DNA of 64,000 nt from Kineosporia succinea (GTDB lineage: Bacteria > Actinomycetota > Actinomycetes > Actinomycetales > Kineosporiaceae), in the NCBI RefSeq assembly GCF_030811555.1, contig NZ_JAUSQZ010000001.1, positions 1,860,001 through 1,924,000 on the forward strand, in the 5' to 3' direction. The notes under the pieces were generated by a model. The model worked only from the letters and a program-made list of their open reading frames with translations. It had not been told where the DNA came from and ran no database searches. Every line of letters starts with the position of its first letter. The first letter of the stretch is position 1. The translations under genes were made by a program, and so were the position numbers. Positions 8,112 through 18,227 of the stretch are shown piece by piece.

Positions 8112-8834
8112 TCAGGGCTCGCGGCGCACGACCTGCCACCCCGAGGCATCGTCGAGCACCGGCAGGCCGGCGCCCGCGTCGACACGCACCGCCTCCGGAT
8201 CGGCCCCCGCGGGCAGGAAGACCAGCCGGTCGTGCAGGCGTGAGGGCTGCCCCTGCCAGAACTCGATCTCCACCGGCCGCACCCGGAAGCCACCCCAGTC
8301 CGGCGGCACCGGGACGTCGTCCGGGCGGCCGGAATCGGGCCAGCGCTCGGCGAATTCACGCTGCCGGTCCTCGAAGACCGTCCGGGACGCGACCACCCGC
8401 GACTGGTGACTGGCCCAGGCACCGATCCGTGACCCCCACGGACGGGAGCCGAAGTACTCGGCCGTCGCCGCCGCGTCCACCCGCTCGACCACACCCCGCA
8501 CCGACACCTGCCGGTGCAGTGGCATCCAGACCAGGTCGAGCGCGGCGACCGGGCGGGCCGCCAGGTCGGTGGCCTTGCGCGAGGCGTAGTTGGTGAAGAA
8601 GACGAAACCGAGCCGTTCGGCCTGCTTGAGCAGCACCGTGCGCACCGACGGGGCGCCGTGCGCGTCGACCGTGGCGACGGCCATCGCGTTCGGCTCGGTG
8701 ACGTCCGGGTGGGCCAGCGCGTCGTCGTACCAGGTGCGGAACTGGGCCAGCGGGGTGGTGGCCAGCTCGGACTCGCCCAGGCCGGGCACCTGGTACGAGA
8801 GCCGCTGGGCACTGAAGGCGGGGTCGAAGCTCAT
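8112..8834 (-). CDS. pdxH: Pyridoxamine 5'-phosphate oxidase
   Basis: FMN-dependent oxidation of pyridoxine or pyridoxamine 5'-phosphate to pyridoxal 5'-phosphate. At 240 aa it has the full family length. Motifs include PNAMAVATVDAHGAPSVRTV with the FMN-binding Arg, FFTNYASRKATDL, a VSVRGVVERV strand, SRPWGSRIGAWASHQS, and a C-terminal substrate-contact segment with FWQGQPSRLHDRL. It is transcribed away from citA with 93 bases between starts. Upstream CACACT lies six bases from the ATG and there is no ribosome site, so the mRNA may be leaderless. Nearby serC is a PLP enzyme, a loose functional link. Confidence 0.95.
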   Translation of the reverse strand: MSFDPAFSAQRLSYQVPGLGESELATTPLAQFRTWYDDALAHPDVTEPNAMAVATVDAHGAPSVRTVLLKQAERLGFVFFTNYASRKATDLAARPVAALDLVWMPLHRQVSVRGVVERVDAAATAEYFGSRPWGSRIGAWASHQSRVVASRTVFEDRQREFAERWPDSGRPDDVPVPPDWGGFRVRPVEIEFWQGQPSRLHDRLVFLPAGADPEAVRVDAGAGLPVLDDASGWQVVRREP

Positions 8835-8927
8835 GGCGCCAGTGTGGTCTTCCCGATACCGCGGGCACTACCGGCGGCCCTTGACGTGAGCTGGACTGGA
8901 GGCCCACACGAGCGAGGGAGTTCCGAC

Positions 8928-10019
8928 ATGGGCGAGTTCGTACCGGGCCTGGAGGGCGTCGTCGCCTTCGAGACCGCGATCGCCGAACCCGACCGGGACG
9001 GCGGCGCGCTGCGCTACCGCGGCGTCGACCTGGTCGATCTGGCCGGACGGGTCGACTTCGGCCAGGTCTGGGGCCTGCTCGTCGACAACTCGTTCACGCC
9101 CGGGCTGCCGCCCGCCGAGCCGTTCCCGCTGCCCGTGCACACCGGTGACGTGCGGGTCGACGTGCAGAGCGCCCTGGCCCAGCTGGCTCCGCTGTGGGGT
9201 TTCAAGCCGCTGCTCGACATCGACCCCGCGCAGGCCCGCGACGACCTGGCGCGGGCCTCGGTGATGGCGCTGTCGTTCGTGGCGCAGTCGGCCCGGGGCC
9301 AGAACGCGCCGATGGTGCCGCAGAAGATGGTGGACGAGGGACGCACCATCACCGAACGGTTCATGATCCGCTGGCGGGGCGAACCGGATCCGCGCCACGT
9401 CGAGGCCGTGGACGCGTACTGGGTGTCGGCCGCCGAGCACGGCCTGAACGCGTCGACCTTCACCGCCCGGGTGATCGCCTCGACCGGGGCCGACGTGGCC
9501 GCGGCGCTGTCGGGTGCGGTCGGGGCGATGTCCGGGCCGCTGCACGGCGGGGCGCCGTCGCGGGTGCTGCACATGCTCGAGGGGGTCGAGCGCTCCGGCG
9601 ACGCGACCGCCTACGTGAAGCAGGTGCTCGACCGGGGCGAGCGGCTGATGGGCTTCGGGCACCGCGTGTACCGGGCCGAGGACCCGCGCGCCCAGGTGCT
9701 GCGCGCCACCGCCGAACGGCTCGGGGCCCCGCGCTTCGAGACCGCGCGGGCGCTGGAGCAGGCGGCCCTGGCCGAGCTGCAGGCACGCCGTCCCGACCGG
9801 GTGCTGGCGACCAACGTGGAGTTCTGGGCGGCCGTGATCCTGGACTTCGCCGAGGTGCCGGCCCGGATGTTCACACCGATGTTCTCCTGTGCCCGCACGG
9901 CCGGGTGGTCGGCGCACATCGTGGAGCAGAAGGCCACGGGGCGGCTGGTGCGGCCGTCGGCGCGGTACGTCGGTGAGGGGCCGCGCGGGATCGAGAGCGT
10001 GGACGGGTACACGGCCTGA
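8928..10019 (+). CDS. citA: Citrate synthase 2 (CitA type)
   Basis: Condenses oxaloacetate with acetyl-CoA or a related acyl-CoA. It has 363 aa, with catalytic His residues in GPLHGGAPSR and GFGHRVYRAEDPRA and the C-terminal FTPMFSCARTAGWSAHIVEQ block. The position normally written NVDF is NVEF here (E298); from memory this Glu is usual in the actinobacterial CitA subgroup. The ATG is preceded by GCGAGGGAG, a good ribosome site. An open frame extends to 8514 but overlaps pdxH and lacks family similarity. Placed beside serC as in mycobacteria. Citrate versus methylcitrate preference cannot be read from sequence. Confidence 0.92.
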   Translation: MGEFVPGLEGVVAFETAIAEPDRDGGALRYRGVDLVDLAGRVDFGQVWGLLVDNSFTPGLPPAEPFPLPVHTGDVRVDVQSALAQLAPLWGFKPLLDIDPAQARDDLARASVMALSFVAQSARGQNAPMVPQKMVDEGRTITERFMIRWRGEPDPRHVEAVDAYWVSAAEHGLNASTFTARVIASTGADVAAALSGAVGAMSGPLHGGAPSRVLHMLEGVERSGDATAYVKQVLDRGERLMGFGHRVYRAEDPRAQVLRATAERLGAPRFETARALEQAALAELQARRPDRVLATNVEFWAAVILDFAEVPARMFTPMFSCARTAGWSAHIVEQKATGRLVRPSARYVGEGPRGIESVDGYTA

Positions 10020-10059
10020 GGGACCCGGACGAGGGCGTCCTAGGGGCCGGACGCGTTGA

Positions 10060-11193
<1,134 letters not shown>

Positions 11194-11204
11194 GTCCGTC
11201 CCCG

Positions 11205-11235
11205 AAAGCCCCCGGCCCCGGGCCGGGGGCTTTTT
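11205..11235 (+). terminator. Rho-independent terminator of serC
   Basis: AAAGCCCCCGGCC pairs with GGCCGGGGGCTTT across a very short loop, with TTTTT at its end. It lies directly after serC. Confidence 0.9.
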
Positions 11236-11440
11236 CGTGCCCGCACGGCGAGGGGTCGTCGGGCCGCGGTCTGCCGGACGGTCGACCGCGCCCGACCACC
11301 GGCGATGCCGTCCTGTAACGGCACGTTGACAGCGTTCACCGGACCATCACCGGCGCATCACCGGCCATCACCGGCGTCTCACGAGGATCTGAGCTCAAAA
11401 CCCTGCTTTTCCTCTATTCTCTAGTGGCGAGATAGAGTTA

Positions 11441-11557
11441 ATGTATGGTTACCGCAGCCCGGGACGCCCGACCGCCGGGTCTGCCTGCTGCTGGTCCCCT
11501 GCTGGTCCCCAGGGCCCCGGAACGGTCCGAGACAGAGTTGGAGTCCCACCGAGATGA
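11441..11557 (+). CDS. Cys-Cys leader ORF ahead of sulfate transporter operon
   Basis: A 38-codon ORF starting ATG TAT GGT TAC and containing two adjacent Cys codons (TGC TGC, codons 16-17) followed by Trp. Its stop overlaps the sbp start as ATGA (11554-11557), so translation of the two is coupled. Only a cysteine/sulfur operon follows. Cysteine-rich leader ORFs that act as cysteine-responsive attenuators are known upstream of sulfur genes in mycobacteria, so a similar role is inferred. There is no good ribosome site; TATTCT at 11414-11419 could be a -10. A second ATG at 11445 in another frame, correctly spaced from TAGAGT for a leaderless start, gives no Cys run and is the competing reading. 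Confidence 0.5.
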   Translation: MYGYRSPGRPTAGSACCWSPAGPQGPGTVRDRVGVPPR

Positions 11558-12591
11558 ACCTTCTGCGTGGACGCGGCCGCACGACCGCCGTGCTCGCCCT
11601 GCTGACGGCCTCCACGATCGGGCTGAGCGCGTGCGGCTCGAACACCGGGACCGCCTCGAGCTCCGGCGGGGGCGGTGGCGACGACAAGACGATCGACATC
11701 GTCGGCTTCTCGGTGATCAAGTCCGCGTACGACGACCTCGGCGAGGCGTTCGCCAAGACGCCCGCCGGTGAGGGCGTCACGTTCAAGAGCTCCTACGGCG
11801 CCAGCGGGGCGCAGGCCCGCGCGGTGGTCGCCGGTCAGGCCGCCGACCTGGTCGCCTTCTCGCTCGAGCCGGACATGACGAAGGTCGTCGAGGCGGGCAC
11901 GGTCGACGCCGCCTGGAAGGACGCCGGCGACACCGACGGCATCAACTCCAGCTCGGTCGTGGTCATCGCCGTGCGCAAGGGGAACCCCAAGGGCATCAAG
12001 GGCTGGGCCGACATCGCCGAGCCGGGCGTCGGTATCGTCACCGCCGACCCGGGCACCTCCGGCGCCGCCAAGTGGAACCTGCTCGGCGCCTACGCCCAGG
12101 CCCTCGGCACCGACAAGGACGAGGCGGCCGCCGAGACCTACCTGAAGAGCTTCATCGGGAACGTGGTGAGCTGGAACGACAGTGGCCGCAACGCCACCGA
12201 CACGTTCCTCAAGGGCACCGGCGACGTGCTGATCTCGTACGAGAACGAGGCCATCGCGGCCCGCGCGGCCGGCGAGGAGCTCGACTACATCGTGCCCGAC
12301 AGCACGCTGCTGATCGAGAACCCGGGCGCCGTCACGAAAGACGCGCCCGAGGCCACCTCCCAGTTCCTCGAGTACATCCGCAGCACCGAGGGTCAGCAGA
12401 TCCTCGCGAAAGACGGCTACCGCCCGATCATCGACGGCGTCACCCCCACCGACGTCGAGGGCGCCAACGACCCGGCCGCCCCGTTCCCGACGGTGAAGAC
12501 CCTCACCACCATCGCCGACCTGGGCGGCTGGGACGAGGTCGATGCGAAGTTCTTCGGCGACGACGGCATCGTCACGAAGCTGCGGAAGTAG
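11554..12591 (+). CDS. sbp: Sulfate-binding lipoprotein of ABC transporter
   Basis: Extracytoplasmic sulfate (or thiosulfate) receptor. It has 345 aa, a signal peptide with lipobox LSAC (lipidated C27), a Ser/Gly linker, and a type II periplasmic-binding fold: KSSYGASGAQARAVVAGQAADLVAFS near residue 90 and DPGTSGAAKWNLLGAY near 170 are family hallmarks, as is WNDSGRNATDTF. GGAG lies ten bases before the ATG, and the start overlaps the leader ORF stop. It is the first structural gene of sbp-cysT-cysW-cysA. Long overlapping frames on both strands are shadows. Confidence 0.95.
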   Translation: MNLLRGRGRTTAVLALLTASTIGLSACGSNTGTASSSGGGGGDDKTIDIVGFSVIKSAYDDLGEAFAKTPAGEGVTFKSSYGASGAQARAVVAGQAADLVAFSLEPDMTKVVEAGTVDAAWKDAGDTDGINSSSVVVIAVRKGNPKGIKGWADIAEPGVGIVTADPGTSGAAKWNLLGAYAQALGTDKDEAAAETYLKSFIGNVVSWNDSGRNATDTFLKGTGDVLISYENEAIAARAAGEELDYIVPDSTLLIENPGAVTKDAPEATSQFLEYIRSTEGQQILAKDGYRPIIDGVTPTDVEGANDPAAPFPTVKTLTTIADLGGWDEVDAKFFGDDGIVTKLRK

Positions 12592-12593
12592 TC

Positions 12594-13439
12594 GTGGAGA
12601 TGGCCACCACCACCCCCGCGCCGCCGAGACGGCGCCCTCGCCCGGTCTCGTCCGGGCGGCTGACCACCGCCTCGGGAATCGGCCTGGGCGTGAGCATGCT
12701 CTGGCTGTCGCTGATCGTGCTGCTGCCGATCGCGAGCATCGTGGTGGTGGCCCTCCAGACCGGTTTCGGCCCGTTCTGGGAGTCCGTCACCGATGCCGAG
12801 GCCCTCGACACGATCAAGCTCAGCGTCGGCGCGGCGGTGCTGGTCACCGTGATCAACGCGGTGCTGGGCACGCTCGTGGCCTGGGTGCTCGTGCGTGACG
12901 AGTTCTGGGGCAAGCGCATCGTCGAGGTCATCATCGACATCCCGTTCGCGCTGCCGACGATCGTGGCCGGCCTCGTGCTGATCTCGCTGTACGGGCCGCA
13001 GAGCCCGTTCGGTGCGAACCTGGTCGGCACCCGGCGGGGCATCTTCGTGGCCCTGCTCTTCGTCACCCTGCCGTTCGTGGTGCGCTCCGTGCAGCCGGTG
13101 CTGATGGAGATGGAAAGCGACGTCGAAGAGGCCGCGGCCTCGCTCGGTGCCTCGAATCTCACCACCTTCCGCCGGATCGTGCTGCCGACGATCGCCCCGG
13201 CGATCCTGGCCGGTTCCGCCCTCGCCTTCGCCCGCGCGCTGGGCGAGTTCGGCTCGGTCATCCTGATCTCGGCCAACCTGATCGGCAAGACCGAGGTCAG
13301 CAGTGCCTACATGCTCAAGCTGATCGAGCAGAACGACACCACCGGCGCCGCCTCGGTGGCCACGCTGCTGCTGGTGGTCGCCGTGATCGTGCTGGTGCTG
13401 CTCGACTCCCTGCAGAGACTGGCGGCGCGTCGTGACTGA
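12594..13439 (+). CDS. cysT: Sulfate ABC transporter permease CysT
   Basis: Membrane subunit of the sulfate importer, 281 aa with about six membrane helices beginning near residue 30. The cytoplasmic EAA loop that docks to CysA is present (EEAAASLGASNLTTFRRIVLP). The GTG at 12594 lies two bases after the sbp stop; an ATG six bases downstream is an equally possible start. It ends overlapping cysW by eight bases. Confidence 0.93.
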   Translation: MEMATTTPAPPRRRPRPVSSGRLTTASGIGLGVSMLWLSLIVLLPIASIVVVALQTGFGPFWESVTDAEALDTIKLSVGAAVLVTVINAVLGTLVAWVLVRDEFWGKRIVEVIIDIPFALPTIVAGLVLISLYGPQSPFGANLVGTRRGIFVALLFVTLPFVVRSVQPVLMEMESDVEEAAASLGASNLTTFRRIVLPTIAPAILAGSALAFARALGEFGSVILISANLIGKTEVSSAYMLKLIEQNDTTGAASVATLLLVVAVIVLVLLDSLQRLAARRD

Positions 13440-14325
13440 GACCTCCCTGGAGAAGCCAGAACTGAGGACGCCGTCGGTCACGGTCGCGCAGTCCCCGCGG
13501 CGACCGCGGCGGTCGGGTGGTGGGGTGACCCGCTGGGTGCTGCGCATCATCGCCGTCGGCTACGTGCTCGGCCTGGTCGCGCTCCCCGTCGGCACGGTGG
13601 TTCAGCACACCTTCGCCGACGGTCTGCAGCCGGTGCTGGAGTCGCTGCGCAACCCCGACCTGCGCTCCGCCGCCCGGCTCGGTGTGCTCGTCGCGGTGAT
13701 CAGCGTCGTCATCAACACCGTGTTCGGCGTGGGCATCTCGATCCTGATCGTGCGCTACCGCTTCCCGGGCCGCCGCCTGCTGAACGCGGTCATCGACCTG
13801 CCGGTCTCGATCTCGCCGGTCGTCGTGGGCATCGCGCTGATCTTCGTCTACGGCTCGGGCGGCTGGTTCGGCCCGGCCCTGAGCAACGCCGGCATCCAGA
13901 TCATCTTCGCCACCCCGGCCCTGGTGCTGGCCACCGTGATCGTGGCTCTGCCGCTGGTGGTGCGCGAGGTCATCCCGGTGCTCGAAGAGGCCGGCACCGA
14001 GCAGGACCAGGCCGCGCAGTCACTGGGCGCCAACGGTTTCCAGCGTTTCGTGCGCATCACCCTGCCCACCGTCAAATGGGCCCTGTCCTACGGCGTGGTG
14101 CTCAGCCTGGCCCGTTCGCTGGGCGAGTTCGGCGCCGTGCGGGTGGTCAGCGGCAGCGTGGCCGGCGAGTCCCAGACCCTCACGCTGTTCGTCAACGACA
14201 GCTACCAGGAGTTCGGGAAGCAGGCCGAGCAGGACGCGTTCACCGCCGCCTTCCTGCTGATGTGCGTGGCCGTCCTGTTCATCGTCATCATCGCCCTGGT
14301 GCGCCCGAAGGAGCAGAAGAGATGA
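13432..14325 (+). CDS. cysW: Sulfate ABC transporter permease CysW
   Basis: Second membrane subunit, 297 aa with six predicted helices after an N-terminal cytoplasmic tail of about 30 residues. EAA loop: [19 protein letters not shown]. The segment [21 protein letters not shown] is conserved in CysW. The start GTG overlaps the cysT stop and the stop overlaps the cysA start (ATGA), so the operon is translationally coupled throughout. Confidence 0.93.
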   Translation: MTETSLEKPELRTPSVTVAQSPRRPRRSGGGVTRWVLRIIAVGYVLGLVALPVGTVVQHTFADGLQPVLESLRNPDLRSAARLGVLVAVISVVINTVFGVGISILIVRYRFPGRRLLNAVIDLPVSISPVVVGIALIFVYGSGGWFGPALSNAGIQIIFATPALVLATVIVALPLVVREVIPVLEEAGTEQDQAAQSLGANGFQRFVRITLPTVKWALSYGVVLSLARSLGEFGAVRVVSGSVAGESQTLTLFVNDSYQEFGKQAEQDAFTAAFLLMCVAVLFIVIIALVRPKEQKR

Positions 14326-15284
14326 GCATCGCGGTTTCCGGCATCACCAAGCGGTTCGGCGACTTCGTCGCGCTCGACGACGTCAGCCTCGAGGTCCCGA
14401 CCGGCCGGCTCACGGCCCTGCTCGGCCCCTCGGGCGGCGGGAAGTCCACGCTGCTGCGGATCATCGCCGGCCTGGAGTTCCCCGACACCGGCACGGTCGA
14501 GATCGAGGGCGTGCAGGCCACCTGGCTGCCCCCGCAGAAACGCAGCGTGGGCTTCGTGTTCCAGCACTACGCCGCGTTCAAGCACATGTCGGTGTTCAAG
14601 AACGTGGCCTTCGGGCTGGAGATCCGGCGCAAGCCCAAGGCGGAGATCCGCAAGCGGGTGACGGAGCTGCTCGAGCTGGTGCACCTGGAGCAGTTCGCCG
14701 ACCGGCTGCCGTCGCAGCTGTCCGGCGGTCAGCGGCAGCGCATGGCCCTGGCCCGCGCCCTGGCCGTGCAGCCCGAGGTGCTCCTGCTCGACGAGCCGTT
14801 CGGCGCCCTCGACGCCCAGGTGCGCAAGGAGCTGCGCGACTGGCTGCGCAACCTGCACGACGAGATGAACGTGACCACCATCTTCGTCACCCACGACCAG
14901 GAGGAGGCCCTCGAGGTCTCCGACGAGATCGTGGTGATCAACGGCGGCCGGATCGAGCAGGTGGGCGCCCCGGCCGACCTCTACGACAAGCCGGCCAACG
15001 ACTTCGTGATGAAGTTCCTGGGCCCGGTCACCACCCTCGACGGCACGCTGATCCGGCCCCACGACATCGAGGTGCTGCGGACGCCGGGTCCGGACACGGT
15101 GGCGGCCACCGTCACCCGGCTGACGCGGGTGGGGTACGAGGTGCGGGCCGAACTGCGCACCGCCAACGGCAGCGAGCCCTGGGTGCAGCTCACCCGGGGG
15201 CAGGCCGAGGAGCTCGCGCTGGAGCCGGAACGGTCGGTCTGGCTGCGCACGAGCGGCGCCCCGAAGACCCTCGCGGTCTCCTGA
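14322..15284 (+). CDS. cysA: Sulfate ABC transporter ATPase CysA
   Basis: ATP-hydrolysing subunit, 320 aa. Walker [12 protein letters not shown] near residue 36, Q-loop [11 protein letters not shown], signature [15 protein letters not shown], Walker [13 protein letters not shown], and switch His in [10 protein letters not shown]. The C-terminal 90 residues form a short TOBE-like domain. [20 protein letters not shown] is typical of sulfate transporters. It is the last gene of the operon; a Rrf2 regulator follows after 138 bases. Confidence 0.95.
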   Translation: MSIAVSGITKRFGDFVALDDVSLEVPTGRLTALLGPSGGGKSTLLRIIAGLEFPDTGTVEIEGVQATWLPPQKRSVGFVFQHYAAFKHMSVFKNVAFGLEIRRKPKAEIRKRVTELLELVHLEQFADRLPSQLSGGQRQRMALARALAVQPEVLLLDEPFGALDAQVRKELRDWLRNLHDEMNVTTIFVTHDQEEALEVSDEIVVINGGRIEQVGAPADLYDKPANDFVMKFLGPVTTLDGTLIRPHDIEVLRTPGPDTVAATVTRLTRVGYEVRAELRTANGSEPWVQLTRGQAEELALEPERSVWLRTSGAPKTLAVS

Positions 15285-15422
15285 GCGGCGGGCCACCGGT
15301 GGGGCGGATCGGGTGTGCTCACGGGCGCCTGATCGCGCCCGTTCGGCCCGCAGTTGCACCCACCCGGGCGTGTCGGCCGAGGCCGGGCGGCGCGAGGCCC
15401 CAGCTATGGGGACAATAGAGCC

Positions 15423-15878
15423 GTGCAGATCTCCGCCAAGACCGACTACGCCGTGCGGGCGCTGTTGATGCTCGCCTCGAAGTCACCCGATCTCGTCAAG
15501 GTGGATGTGCTGATCGCGCAGCAGGATCTGCCCCGCAAGTTCGTCGAGGCCATCCTCTCCGAGCTGCGCCGGGCAGGCCTCGTGCGCTCTCAGCGCGGTG
15601 CCGACGGCGGCTACGCCCTGGCCCGTCCCGCCGACGAGATCACCATCGGTTCCGTGATCCGGGTCGTCGACGGGCCGCTCGCCGAGGTGCGTGGCCTTCG
15701 TCCCCACGAGACCGCCTACACGGGTGTCGCCGAGCACCTGCCCACGGTGTGGGTGGCCATGCGGCACAGCCTGCGCATGGTGCTCGACGAGACCACCCTG
15801 CAAGACGTGCTCACCGGGCAGCTCCCCACCACGGTGCGGGAGATGGCCGAGGCGCCCGACGCCTGGCTGGCCCGGTAG
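15423..15878 (+). CDS. Rrf2-family transcriptional regulator without cysteines (CymR-like)
   Basis: 151 aa with the Rrf2 winged helix: QISAKTDYAVRALLMLA, then FVEAILSELRRAGLVRSQRG and DGGYALARPADEITIG. There are no cysteine residues at all, so it cannot bind the Fe-S cluster of IscR, NsrR or RsrR. This matches the CymR branch, which senses cysteine status through partner proteins. Its position directly after a sulfate import operon supports a sulfur-regulation role (inference). The GTG start is preceded by GACAAT with exactly six bases between, so it is probably leaderless. Confidence 0.88.
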   Translation: MQISAKTDYAVRALLMLASKSPDLVKVDVLIAQQDLPRKFVEAILSELRRAGLVRSQRGADGGYALARPADEITIGSVIRVVDGPLAEVRGLRPHETAYTGVAEHLPTVWVAMRHSLRMVLDETTLQDVLTGQLPTTVREMAEAPDAWLAR

Positions 15879-15974
15879 CGGTGACCCCGGACGCGGTGGC
15901 CGGCGAGGTCGGCCACCGCGCGGTCGACCCCCGCGCTGTCGGCCATCACCCTCACCCCCTGAGACAATCAGCGG

Positions 15975-17153
15975 GTGCCCGAACCGCTCCAGCCCGCCCT
16001 CGATCGCCTGCGCCCCCTCCTGCTCGACACCGAGGGGCTGATCCGGGCGGTGGCCTCCGGGCGGCGCCGCGCCGAGCATCCCGACCCGACGCGCGCCGAG
16101 CTGCGTCCCGTCGACCTCCGAGGTGAGCGGCACCTCCAGGTGACCGCGACCGACGGACGCACCCCCGTCGTCCTCAATCACACCGGCCCCGACGCCGAGG
16201 CGGCCGTGGACTCCCTGCTCGCCCAGCCCTACGGCAACTGGCACGTGGAGACCCGCGAGGCGGTCGTCCAGCTGCGGGTGACCAAGCGCGGCGAGGCCCA
16301 GGTGCACACTTCGGCCGCCTCCGGCGAAGCCGCCGACACCACCCACGACCGGGCCAAGAACCACCTCATCGACCCGGCCGACCCGCTCTTCACCATCCTC
16401 GGTGCCGACGCCGCCAAGCGCCGTCAGGTCGATGCCTTCCTCCGTCAGCTCGCCCCGATCGCCCGCCGGGTGAAGCCCGAGGGCCGTCCGCTCCGGGTGG
16501 TCGACCTGGGCTGCGGCAACGCCTACCTGACCATGGCCGCGCACCGGTACCTGGCCGCCGAGATCGACCCGGACGTGCAGACGCTCGGGGTCGACATCCG
16601 GCCCGAGATGGCTTCCCGCAACGCCCGGGTCGCGGCCGAGGCGGGCCTGACCGGGCTGGGTTTCAAGGCGGCGTCGATCGAGGAGGCCGCCGCCGATCCG
16701 GAGCTCACCGGCGTCGACATCGTGCTCGCCCTGCACGCCTGTGACACCGCCACCGACGACAGCCTGGCCCTGGCGGTGCGCTGGCAGGCCCGCGGGGTGC
16801 TCGCCGCGCCCTGCTGTCACCACGACATCCAGCGCCAGCTCACCGATTCCGACGCGGGCGCCCCGTTCGCGGGCCTCACCCGGCACGCCATCCTGCGCGA
16901 GCGGTTCGCCGACGTGCTCACCGACACCGTGCGCGCCGATCTGCTGCGGCTGCTCGGCTACCGGGTCGAGGTGGTCGAGTTCATCGATTCCCGGCACACC
17001 CCGCGCAACGCCCTCATCCGCGCCGTGCACACCGGCACCGCTCCCACCGCCCGGCGGGTGGCCGAGTACACCGACCTGGTCTCGGCCTGGCACATCGAGC
17101 CCGCGCTGGCCGAGCGGCTGGCCCCCGAGGTGGAGTCGGTGCTGGCGAATTGA
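15975..17153 (+). CDS. Class I SAM-dependent methyltransferase (METTL25/RRNAD1-like)
   Basis: 392 aa. The N-terminal third is family-specific. The methyltransferase core starts near residue 175 with motif I VVDLGCGNAYLTMA, followed by an acidic VDIRPEM loop, LALHACDTATDDSL, and the diagnostic APCCHHDIQRQL motif. These last two mark the family that includes eukaryotic METTL25 and RRNAD1; the substrate is unproven, possibly RNA or protein. GACAAT lies six bases before the GTG start, the same leaderless layout as the Rrf2 gene and ideR. The stop overlaps the next start. Confidence 0.85.
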   Translation: MPEPLQPALDRLRPLLLDTEGLIRAVASGRRRAEHPDPTRAELRPVDLRGERHLQVTATDGRTPVVLNHTGPDAEAAVDSLLAQPYGNWHVETREAVVQLRVTKRGEAQVHTSAASGEAADTTHDRAKNHLIDPADPLFTILGADAAKRRQVDAFLRQLAPIARRVKPEGRPLRVVDLGCGNAYLTMAAHRYLAAEIDPDVQTLGVDIRPEMASRNARVAAEAGLTGLGFKAASIEEAAADPELTGVDIVLALHACDTATDDSLALAVRWQARGVLAAPCCHHDIQRQLTDSDAGAPFAGLTRHAILRERFADVLTDTVRADLLRLLGYRVEVVEFIDSRHTPRNALIRAVHTGTAPTARRVAEYTDLVSAWHIEPALAERLAPEVESVLAN

Positions 17154-18187
17154 GGACGCGTCTGGTCACCCTGGTCGTGCTGGCCCTCCTTCTCGGGTGG
17201 CCGGCGACCGCTCAGGCCAAGACCCGCGTCGACCGGGTGATCAGCGATCCGCGCATCCTCGAGAGCTCGGGTCTGGCGCCGAGCCTTCTCCACGACGACG
17301 TGCTCTGGACCCACAACGACTCCGGCGGGCTCAACCAGATCTACGCGATCGCGAAAGACGGCTCGACCGCCGCCACGGTCACGATCGCCGGTGAGGACGC
17401 CCGGGACTGGGAGGCCGTCACCAGCTGGAAGGCCGCCGACGGCACCGCGATGATCGCGGTCGGGGACATCGGCGACAACAACGGCGTGCACGACTACGTG
17501 CGCATCGCGATCATCGAGGAACCGTCGGCGCTGGCGGACACCACCGTCAGCCCGGTGCGGGTGCTGCGGCTGACCTATCCGGGTGGTGCGCGTGACGCCG
17601 AGACGCTGATGGCCGATCCCTCGACCGGTCGCCTCTACGTGGTCTCCAAGACGCTGTTCGGGTCGGAGGTCTACGCCGTTCCGACGTCGCTGTGGCCCTC
17701 CGGTCGCGGCTCGTCGAAGATCACCCGGATGAAGAAGGTGGCCTCGACCGGTGCGTCGTTCGTCACCGACGGGGCCTTTCTCCCCGACGGGAACATCGTG
17801 CTGCGGGGCTACGGGAACGTGTCGGTGGTCGAGTCGCCGCGCGACGCCGACGGCGGCCGGCTGCGCACGCTGGCCTCCGCCGCGCTGCCCGACCAGGAGC
17901 AGGGCGAGTCGATCGCGGTGATGGACGGGTACGCCCTGGTCGGGTCGGAAGGTGCTGATCAGCCGGTTCTGCGGGTGAACATCCCCGCCTACGAGACCGC
18001 TACGCCCACCCCTTCGCCCACGTCCTCAGCCGCGTCGCCGGCGGCGGTGCGGATCGAGAATCTGGTCGGTGACGACAACCGGCTGAAACTGCTCGTCGGG
18101 GCGGGCGGCGCGGCGGTGGCGGCGGTCGCCCTGTTCGCCGTCGCGATCATGGTGCGCCCGAGACGTTCTCGCAGACGCCGTCGTTGA
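17150..18187 (+). CDS. Membrane-anchored secreted beta-propeller-like protein
   Basis: 345 aa. A signal peptide (residues 1 to about 23, ending AQA) is followed by about 260 residues of beta-rich sequence with repeated THNDSGG, EDARDWEAV, VGDIGDNNG and GESIAVMDG motifs seen in secreted propeller or esterase-like proteins. Then come a Pro/Thr/Ser linker, one transmembrane helix near 307-333, and an Arg-rich tail, so the protein should face outside. The TTG start overlaps the methyltransferase stop (TTGA), implying coupling. No catalytic residues can be named. Confidence 0.8.
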   Translation: MRTRLVTLVVLALLLGWPATAQAKTRVDRVISDPRILESSGLAPSLLHDDVLWTHNDSGGLNQIYAIAKDGSTAATVTIAGEDARDWEAVTSWKAADGTAMIAVGDIGDNNGVHDYVRIAIIEEPSALADTTVSPVRVLRLTYPGGARDAETLMADPSTGRLYVVSKTLFGSEVYAVPTSLWPSGRGSSKITRMKKVASTGASFVTDGAFLPDGNIVLRGYGNVSVVESPRDADGGRLRTLASAALPDQEQGESIAVMDGYALVGSEGADQPVLRVNIPAYETATPTPSPTSSAASPAAVRIENLVGDDNRLKLLVGAGGAAVAAVALFAVAIMVRPRRSRRRRR

Positions 18188-18227
18188 GTATCGTGGCGGC
18201 AGTCACGGAACGATCTCGAGGAGTCAG

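Noticed and set aside
8514-8927. Upstream extension of the citA frame
   Set aside because: It runs antisense through pdxH; the ATG at 8928 has a proper ribosome site and begins the conserved citrate-synthase sequence.
11326-11331. TTGACA as a -35 for the sulfate operon
   Set aside because: No TAnnnT hexamer at 16-18 bases downstream.
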